From: Gimesia chilikensis
GTDB lineage: Bacteria > Planctomycetota > Planctomycetia > Planctomycetales > Planctomycetaceae
Direction of reading: 5' to 3'
DNA: 64,000 nucleotides
NCBI RefSeq assembly: GCF_008329715.1
Contig: NZ_VTSR01000014.1
Location: forward strand, 62,001 to 126,000
Both the position numbers and the translations under genes were made by a program. Position 1 is the stretch's first letter. Every line of letters starts with the position of its first letter. The notes beneath the pieces were generated by a model, which was given only the letters and a program-made list of their open reading frames with translations, was not told the origin of the DNA and searched no databases. Positions 58,650 to 64,000 of the stretch are shown one piece after another.

Positions 58650-59327
58650 TCAGGCTGCGGCCTGATCTCCCGACGCCACTTCGTAAAGCAGGGCGTTCTT
58701 CTCTTTACCGACCAGGTTGATCGCACCCGTGTTTCGCAGGCAGTATGCCATCTTCTGCGCCAGCCACCGCTGAATGCCCGCTGCTTTCGCCAGATCCTTA
58801 GTATGGAAGGGGCTGGGCAGTTTACCGGGTATCAGATTCAACAGGTCGCCCGCCGTATTCAATTCGATCTGTTCTTCAACCGAACGCAACACGCGATCTT
58901 CGATCCGGTAATCTTTGCCGCGAAAGCGACGTGGCTTTTTCGCGATGCGGTGTTCTTCCTGAATCGTGAGCGCGACTTCCAGTGTCAGCCGTGGATGCGG
59001 AAACACATTCGTGAAATGCACCAGGTCTTCAAACAGGTCAAACACCGAACCCCGCCGCGGGCTGAACCGGGCCGAGATGGTCTCGCCGTTCTTTTTCTTG
59101 CGCTTGACCAGGTACTTGCGGACGGCAATTGGTTTGACCACATGCACGTCGTAATCTTCCAGCAGACAGCGTACCTTATCCCGAATCGCACCCAGTGAAC
59201 CGTGCTGAATCTCAATCAGCCGATCGCCGTCGATGGCATCAATGCGGTAATCGCCCAGCGTGACTTCTTCGCACTCCGCATTGGGAGCGTAATACGATTT
59301 CAATTGACGATGCAGGGAGGTTTCCAT
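58650..59327 (-). CDS. Nuclease-like orphan protein with PD-(D/E)XK-type core
   Basis: A 225-residue cytoplasmic protein. The core EVTLGDYRIDAIDGDRLIEIQHGSLGAIRDKV has the D-x(n)-E-x-Q spacing of PD-(D/E)XK nucleases (YRID, LIEIQ), followed by HVVKPIAVRKYLV. From memory a wide, uncharacterised bacterial family shares this layout: the EIQ strand, a V-x-P-I strand, a K-R-K-K linker and R-x-S-P-R-R-G-x-V/S. The C-terminal ~70 residues (PSPFHTKDLAKAAGIQRWLAQKMAYCLRNTGAI) look like a winged helix-turn-helix. DNA or RNA cleavage with nucleic-acid binding is an inference. No methylase or helicase neighbour is present, so it is not part of a visible defence operon. Confidence 0.72.
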   Translation of the reverse strand: METSLHRQLKSYYAPNAECEEVTLGDYRIDAIDGDRLIEIQHGSLGAIRDKVRCLLEDYDVHVVKPIAVRKYLVKRKKKNGETISARFSPRRGSVFDLFEDLVHFTNVFPHPRLTLEVALTIQEEHRIAKKPRRFRGKDYRIEDRVLRSVEEQIELNTAGDLLNLIPGKLPSPFHTKDLAKAAGIQRWLAQKMAYCLRNTGAINLVGKEKNALLYEVASGDQAAA

Positions 59328-59433
59328 ACCAGTTGCATGTTCTGGAGAGTTGGGATTGTCTGTACAGGAAGTGTGTTCGGGGCCGTAATGTTATGGCAGA
59401 TATCAAATTGTGTCTATAGGAATCATTTCCCAT

Positions 59434-59468
59434 AAAAAAGGCCGCTGATCGACAGTGATCAGCGGCCT
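59434..59468 (-). terminator. Rho-independent terminator of the DUF1592-DUF1552 operon
   Basis: On the - strand AGGCCGCTGATC / GATCAGCGGCCT form a 12-bp stem with a six-base loop followed by TTTTT. It lies about 30 bp after the DUF1552 stop. Confidence 0.9.
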
Positions 59469-59500
59469 GAAGTTTTATTAAAGTCGAAATCGACCGGATA

Positions 59501-60844
59501 TCAGGAATCGATAATGCTCAGACGTCCGGTGCTGTCACCAAAGGCGGTCACGTCTGTGCCCATCCGATCCAGCATCGAGAGATACAGGTTCGCCAGCGGC
59601 GTTTCGGTTTTGACCTGATGATGGAAGCCGGTCTTAATCGTTCCGCCCCCTTTACCTGCCAGAATGATCGGCAGATCGTGGTGCGTGTGCCGGTTTCCGT
59701 CACCGATGGCACTACCGTAGCAGATCATCGAGTTGTCCAGCAGGTTGCTGTTCCCTTCCGGAGTTGCTTTCAGACGCTTCAGGAAGTAACCAAACTGCGA
59801 AATCAGATATTCATCGATCTTCTGAATATCGGCGATCTTCTTCTCATCGTTGCGATGGTGCGACAGTGCATGGTGACCGGAGTTGACACCCACCATCGGA
59901 TACGTCCGGTTACTGCCGGCATTCCCCACCATGAATGTGGCGATGCGGGTGGAATCGGTCTGGAACGCCAGCAACAGGATGTCGTACATCAGGCGGGCAT
60001 GCTCCTGCAGTTCAGTGGGGATTCCATCCGGCAGCCGCATTTCGGGCGGTTTGATCTTTTCATGCTGCGTGCTGCGTTCAATCCGCTGTTCGATTTCACG
60101 CACGCTGGTGAAGTACTCGTCAATCTTCCGCTTGTCGTTTTTGCCCAGCTGTTTCTTCAACTGATCAGCGTCGTGCTTGACGAGGTCCAGAATACTCTGA
60201 CGATCCTTCAGGTGACGGGCACGTTCTTTTTCCCGCTCGGCACCACCGCCAAACAGACGTTCGAACGCCAGCTTGGGCACGATCTCTTTCGAGGTCGGCG
60301 TAGAAGGCGAACGCCAGGAGACGTTGGACGAGTAAGCACAGCTGTAACCTGAGTCGCACTGGCCGGCGTTACGACCGCGCGTCAGTCCCAGCTCCAGTGA
60401 AGGCAGGCGGGTCTTATGACCTACCTGCTGAGCGGCGACCTGGTCGACCGAGATACCGGCTTTGATGTCGGCACCACTGGTCTTGGTCGGGTGCACGCTG
60501 GTCAGGTAAACCGAGGCACAACGGGCATGGTCACCGGGGCCATCACCCAGGGAACGGGCATTGATCTGGGCCAGCCCGGAAATCACATTGATGTCCGATT
60601 TCAGATCGGCCAGCGGCTTCAGTGACTGGGGCATTTCGTAACCCGATCCGGTTGATGTGGGGAACCAGGATGGTCCGATCACACCATTCGGGAAGAAGAT
60701 GAACGCGGTTCTCACCGGTGGTTTTCCCGCAGCGGTGGCGGCTGACAGAATGCCGGGCTGAGGCTGCATGATATCCAGCAGCGGCAGCGACAGTGTCGTT
60801 CCGAGACCTTTCAGGAATGTACGGCGTTGTAGAAGATTTGTCAT
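59501..60844 (-). CDS. DUF1552 family protein, Tat-exported
   Basis: A 447-residue protein with a twin-arginine-like signal (LLQRRTFLKGLGTTLSLPLL). FFPNGVIGPSWFP, INARSLGDGPGDHARC and GSAIGDGNRHTHHDLPIILAGKGGG are typical of DUF1552, an alkaline-phosphatase-like fold group abundant in planctomycetes. The function is unknown. These genes nearly always pair with a DUF1592-type cytochrome protein. Here its ATG overlaps the stop of that gene by 4 bp, so the two are translationally coupled and probably act together outside the cytoplasm. Confidence 0.92.
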   Translation of the reverse strand: MTNLLQRRTFLKGLGTTLSLPLLDIMQPQPGILSAATAAGKPPVRTAFIFFPNGVIGPSWFPTSTGSGYEMPQSLKPLADLKSDINVISGLAQINARSLGDGPGDHARCASVYLTSVHPTKTSGADIKAGISVDQVAAQQVGHKTRLPSLELGLTRGRNAGQCDSGYSCAYSSNVSWRSPSTPTSKEIVPKLAFERLFGGGAEREKERARHLKDRQSILDLVKHDADQLKKQLGKNDKRKIDEYFTSVREIEQRIERSTQHEKIKPPEMRLPDGIPTELQEHARLMYDILLLAFQTDSTRIATFMVGNAGSNRTYPMVGVNSGHHALSHHRNDEKKIADIQKIDEYLISQFGYFLKRLKATPEGNSNLLDNSMICYGSAIGDGNRHTHHDLPIILAGKGGGTIKTGFHHQVKTETPLANLYLSMLDRMGTDVTAFGDSTGRLSIIDS

Positions 60845-63222
60845 TTTCGAGAACCTTTCTCACGTTTCAGGAAGGGATCGCTGAGAACAATTTCGGTGAC
60901 GAGCTCCGAAAAACGATACCCTTTGGCGGTAAAATTCGCGGTGATCGCATCGATGGCACATTTATCGTAATACTCGGTGCCTCGACCGATCGCGTACGTC
61001 AACATCTTCTCTGTTAAAGATCGGCAGAATCCGTCTTTCTGCTGTTCCAGAATCCCGATTAATTCTACGGGGCTCTCAAATGTCTGACCATCGGGTAATT
61101 TACCCGAGGCATCGATTTTATGCTTACCTTCTTTAGTGCGCCAGCGGCCGACTGCATCGAAGTTTTCAAAGCCCAGGCCTAATGGATCCATCTGATCGTG
61201 ACAGGACGCACAGCCGGGAATCTTGCGGTGCAGCGCCAGCTGTTCACGCAGACTCATATTCTTTTTGCCCTCGGTCGCTTCTTCCAGTTCAGGTACATTC
61301 GGCGGAGGTGTTGGAGGCGGGGTGCCCAGAATATTTTCCATAATCCATTTACCCCGTTTAACCGGAGAAGTTCGCCCCGGGTTTGAAGTCAGCGTCAGAA
61401 TACTGGCCTGGGTTATCAGACCGGCCCGCCGGGATTTGTCCAGACTGACCTTCTGAAACTTTTCCCCTTTCACTTTGTCATTACCGTAAAACTTCGCCAG
61501 GTTTTCATTCATGAAGGTGTAGTCAGCGTTGATGAATTCCACCACGCTGCGGTCTTCACGCATGATGTAAGCGAAGAACTCTTCAGTCTCTTGACGCATG
61601 TCTGCTTTGAGTTGCGAGTTGAAGCCCCGGAATTTCCGGGGATCGGGATTCAGTTCATCCAGATTTCGCAGGTTCAACCACTGACCAGCGAAGTTTTCCA
61701 CAAACGCTTTCGATTTGGGATCGGCCAGCATGCGCTTGATTTCCATACGCAGCGTGCGGGAATCATCCAGTCGTCCCTGTCCGGCCAGGCTGAACAGTCG
61801 CTCGTCGGGCATGGTGCTCCACAGGAAGTAAGACAGCCGTGAAGCCAGCTCGTATTGAGCCACATTCTCGATGCTGTACGATTCATCTTCTGAATCCTGC
61901 AGTCCCTCAATGCGGAAAAGGAAGTGGGGGGACACCAGAACCGCCTGGATACCAACCTGCACACCCTGCTCAAACGTCCGACCCGATTCTACAGTCGCGT
62001 TGACCAGTTCCACGATCGGCTTCATCTCGTTTCGAGAGACAGGGCGACGGAAGGCTTTCTCCATGAACGGTTTGAAAATCCGCTCGGCACAGTAACGTTC
62101 TGAACGGCCATTCTCCGGCGTGCAGGTGATGATCTGATGATGCGAAGCAGGCACGTTATCGGGCAGTTTACCCATCGGTCCCCGCACCGCGACTTCATTC
62201 ACATACAGGTTCCGGTCCCGCTTGTTGGCTGGGCCATCGGGATCGTAAAAATCATTGAGGAACGAGATTTCCAGTTCATGTTTTCCCTTGGGCAGCTTGA
62301 TTGCCTTGGGCGGCATGTACTTCTCGGGAGAATTCCGGTCCGCAGCCACTTCAAACGTTTTCAGCGGCTTACCGTCCAGTTTGACTTCCATCTTGGCGGC
62401 TTCATCTCCGGCTGGTGTCGAACCGGCAATGATGCGGATTTCGTATTCGCCATCCTGTTTCAGATTCACAGGCGCCTTCAAAGTGCCCCGCGAATGGAAC
62501 CCGGCGCCACTCTTACGAACCGTGACAGCCCCTTCCTTTTTAAACTGTTTGTCCGAGATTTTATTCCAGGGATAGCTGTCCGGCGTATTCGCGAAGATTG
62601 CTTTCTCGGAGATCTGCTCAGCCGCATCGAGATATTTTTCCATCAACAGCGGCGGCAGTGAGAGGACGTCGCCAATGTTATCAAATCCGTAGCCAACGTC
62701 GTCCGAGGGAAAGTTTTCGGCAGGTGAGAAATCCACGCCGACCAGATCGCGGATTGTATTGTTGTATTCATTGCGGTTCAGACGTCGAATCGTCACACGA
62801 CCGGGGTTGATATCGCCCGAACAGTCAACGCCGTACAACGCGTCGTCAAACCAGGCGAGAACATCTTCGCGTTCCTGGTCAGTCGGCAGCTCACCGGCAT
62901 CCTTGGGAGGCATCGATTGAATCTGAATTCGCTGGACGATCTTTTCCCACTCTTCACGCTTCTCAAGAATACTGGTACGCGTGGTGAACTTCTCCAGCGC
63001 CAGCCCGGCTTCTGATCCCTGACCCGTGTGACAGTCCAGGCAGTACTTGCTGATGAACTGTTTGACTTTCGTGTTAAACAGTTTTTCCGACTTCTCGACA
63101 CTCGACACTTCGGCCTGCGCCGTGTTGACAGACAAAACGCACAACAGACCACAGACAGCGAAACAGATTTCTCGCAGAGAGCAGGGGAGGGGAATTCGAG
63201 TTAACGTGGGCAACAATCGCAT
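60841..63222 (-). CDS. DUF1592/DUF1588/DUF1585 cytochrome-like protein
   Basis: A 793-residue secreted protein with signal peptide (to about AQA). The first c-type haem motif is C61-L-D-C-H. DUF1587 follows (VTIRRLNRNEYNNTIRDLVGV), then a carbohydrate-binding-like insert (about 220-330). DUF1595/1592 has YELASRLSYFLWSTMPDERL and FAGQWLNLRNLDELNPD. DUF1588 has RRAGLITQASILTLTSNPGRTSPVKRGKW. A second haem motif C671-A-S-C-H and DUF1585 end the protein. It is first in a two-gene operon with DUF1552. Electron transfer linked to oxidation of some polymer is suspected for the family, not proven. Confidence 0.93.
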   Translation of the reverse strand: MRLLPTLTRIPLPCSLREICFAVCGLLCVLSVNTAQAEVSSVEKSEKLFNTKVKQFISKYCLDCHTGQGSEAGLALEKFTTRTSILEKREEWEKIVQRIQIQSMPPKDAGELPTDQEREDVLAWFDDALYGVDCSGDINPGRVTIRRLNRNEYNNTIRDLVGVDFSPAENFPSDDVGYGFDNIGDVLSLPPLLMEKYLDAAEQISEKAIFANTPDSYPWNKISDKQFKKEGAVTVRKSGAGFHSRGTLKAPVNLKQDGEYEIRIIAGSTPAGDEAAKMEVKLDGKPLKTFEVAADRNSPEKYMPPKAIKLPKGKHELEISFLNDFYDPDGPANKRDRNLYVNEVAVRGPMGKLPDNVPASHHQIITCTPENGRSERYCAERIFKPFMEKAFRRPVSRNEMKPIVELVNATVESGRTFEQGVQVGIQAVLVSPHFLFRIEGLQDSEDESYSIENVAQYELASRLSYFLWSTMPDERLFSLAGQGRLDDSRTLRMEIKRMLADPKSKAFVENFAGQWLNLRNLDELNPDPRKFRGFNSQLKADMRQETEEFFAYIMREDRSVVEFINADYTFMNENLAKFYGNDKVKGEKFQKVSLDKSRRAGLITQASILTLTSNPGRTSPVKRGKWIMENILGTPPPTPPPNVPELEEATEGKKNMSLREQLALHRKIPGCASCHDQMDPLGLGFENFDAVGRWRTKEGKHKIDASGKLPDGQTFESPVELIGILEQQKDGFCRSLTEKMLTYAIGRGTEYYDKCAIDAITANFTAKGYRFSELVTEIVLSDPFLKREKGSRK

Positions 63223-63652
63223 TCAATTAAAACCTTCAGGCGGGAAAACTCAGACGTTGATCAAACAGATCGCTCCAGATCGAAGGCAAGGAGCACTGCG
63301 TCAGCACACGATCAGTCTGAGGGAGGATATAAGTTGGCAGGAATCTCTACATATAGCGTAACCTGCCGAGAGACCATTTTGCAAGATCAGTCCTCGTCAG
63401 ATCTCCTGCTGACAGGCGATTTTATCATCTTCAAATCACCTGTTATCTATTGTACTCATCGACACCCTGATGCGTTTCAATATTTTTGGTTCTTAAGTTA
63501 TTCATGGTAACTTAACGAAACCGGTGATCATGGTCCTGCTGGTCGTTGACAGGCGGTTCTGCTCCCTGCATTCTAGGTTATTCCAGTCCACTGCACCGGC
63601 AGTCACTTTTCCTGAAAAAAATAGCCTGAGAAAGCATTCTGGTACTGAACTG
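63223..63652. other. Divergent promoter region
   Basis: 430 bp between the DUF1592 gene and the TctC-type lipoprotein gene. No gene, repeat or named RNA was seen. Confidence 0.4.
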
Positions 63653-64000
63653 ATGAATCTGCGCGCGATCATTAGAGTAAGTGTCCTGTCCAGGTCGATC
63701 CTCTGCTGCCTGCTTCTTTTAATGAGCGGGTGTGCTGCGGAATCAATTGAAGATTATCCCGATCGACCCATCACCGTCATCTGCCCCTGGTCAGTCGGAG
63801 GTGCCACCGATCGCACTTCAAGACAACTGGCGGTCTTCCTTGAGCAGGAACTCAAAGTTCCCGTCAACGTCATCAATGCCACCGGCGGACGCGGCGTAAC
63901 CGGACACAGTCGCGGCCTCAACGCCCGTCCCGACGGTTATACGCTAGCCATCATTACCGGCGAACTCAACATGCTGCACTGGCAGGATCTGACTTCGTTG
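63653..64000 (+). CDS. TctC/Bug-type solute-binding lipoprotein (3' end outside the window)
   Basis: The frame is open to the right edge, 116 codons from ATG 63653. A lipoprotein signal ends LLLLMSGCAAES, so the Cys would be lipidated. The mature part, YPDRPITVICPWSVGGATDR, followed by SRQLAVFLEQELKVPVNVINATGG, matches the periplasmic binding proteins of tripartite tricarboxylate transporters (TctC/Bug family), including the P-W-x-x-G-G ligand loop. GHSRGLNARPDGYTLAIITGE also fits. It would bind a carboxylate and deliver it to TctA/TctB, whose genes may lie just beyond the window. Confidence 0.88.
   Translation, partial: MNLRAIIRVSVLSRSILCCLLLLMSGCAAESIEDYPDRPITVICPWSVGGATDRTSRQLAVFLEQELKVPVNVINATGGRGVTGHSRGLNARPDGYTLAIITGELNMLHWQDLTSL

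Noticed and set aside
58650..59327. Restriction-modification or other defence operon
   Set aside because: The nuclease-like gene has no methyltransferase, helicase or specificity gene next to it.

Overview
The window looks like chromosomal DNA of a planctomycete, most likely a marine Gimesia/Planctomyces-type organism. This is judged from gene families and not from a search. The pointers are a DUF1552 + DUF1592/cytochrome pair, a secreted sulfatase, a ThuA-like secreted protein, FG-GAP repeat proteins, and a 5604-residue surface protein that opens with the planctomycete signature EQLEDRTLL. Lipopolysaccharide-core genes (heptose activation, heptosyltransferase, Kdo-kinase-like protein, WaaE-like transferase) show a Gram-negative type outer membrane. 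Genes lie on both strands in short operons. No rRNA, tRNA, CRISPR array, insertion sequence or phage gene was seen.

Layout. 1-7.5 kb: secreted hydrolases, a ThuA-like protein, a TrkH potassium transporter, an FG-GAP protein and a DUF1802 protein. 7.6-17 kb: a nucleotide-sugar dehydrogenase, an M3 oligopeptidase, a lipase-like protein, a flippase-like membrane protein next to a DPM1/GtrB-like glycosyltransferase, a beta-CASP nuclease and an ASCH protein. 17-24.2 kb: trpB-trpA, an acidic 67-residue protein, nadC with a GT39-like membrane protein, and ald. 24.2-26.9 kb: a gene-poor accessory island with two copies of a structured dispersed repeat, a 22-bp iteron-like array, an orphan protein and a stand-alone EF-Tu domain III protein. 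27-43.9 kb: the giant surface protein. 44.5-52.6 kb: LPS core and envelope glycosylation genes. 52.7-64 kb: sulfatase, ychF, hisC, hisB, a nuclease-like orphan, the DUF1552/DUF1592 operon, and the start of a TctC-type lipoprotein.

How the genes fit together. hldE and waaF overlap by 4 bp and supply and transfer ADP-heptose. The Kdo-kinase-like protein, the WaaE-like transferase and a second GT2 lie close by, so this stretch probably builds a lipid A-core. trpB/trpA and hisC/hisB are fragments of amino-acid pathways whose other genes lie elsewhere, as is common in planctomycetes. Secreted enzymes with signal peptides fit a polysaccharide-degrading, surface-attached lifestyle.

The most unusual items are three. 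The first is a dispersed repeat at about 24.9 and 25.6 kb with three hairpins, two of which carry paired compensatory changes. The second is the free-standing EF-Tu domain III gene beside it. The third is the giant protein, which combines two metzincin-like modules, a vWA domain, eleven Calx-beta-like repeats, seven LVIVD repeats and an adjoining cohesin-like/dockerin-like pair.
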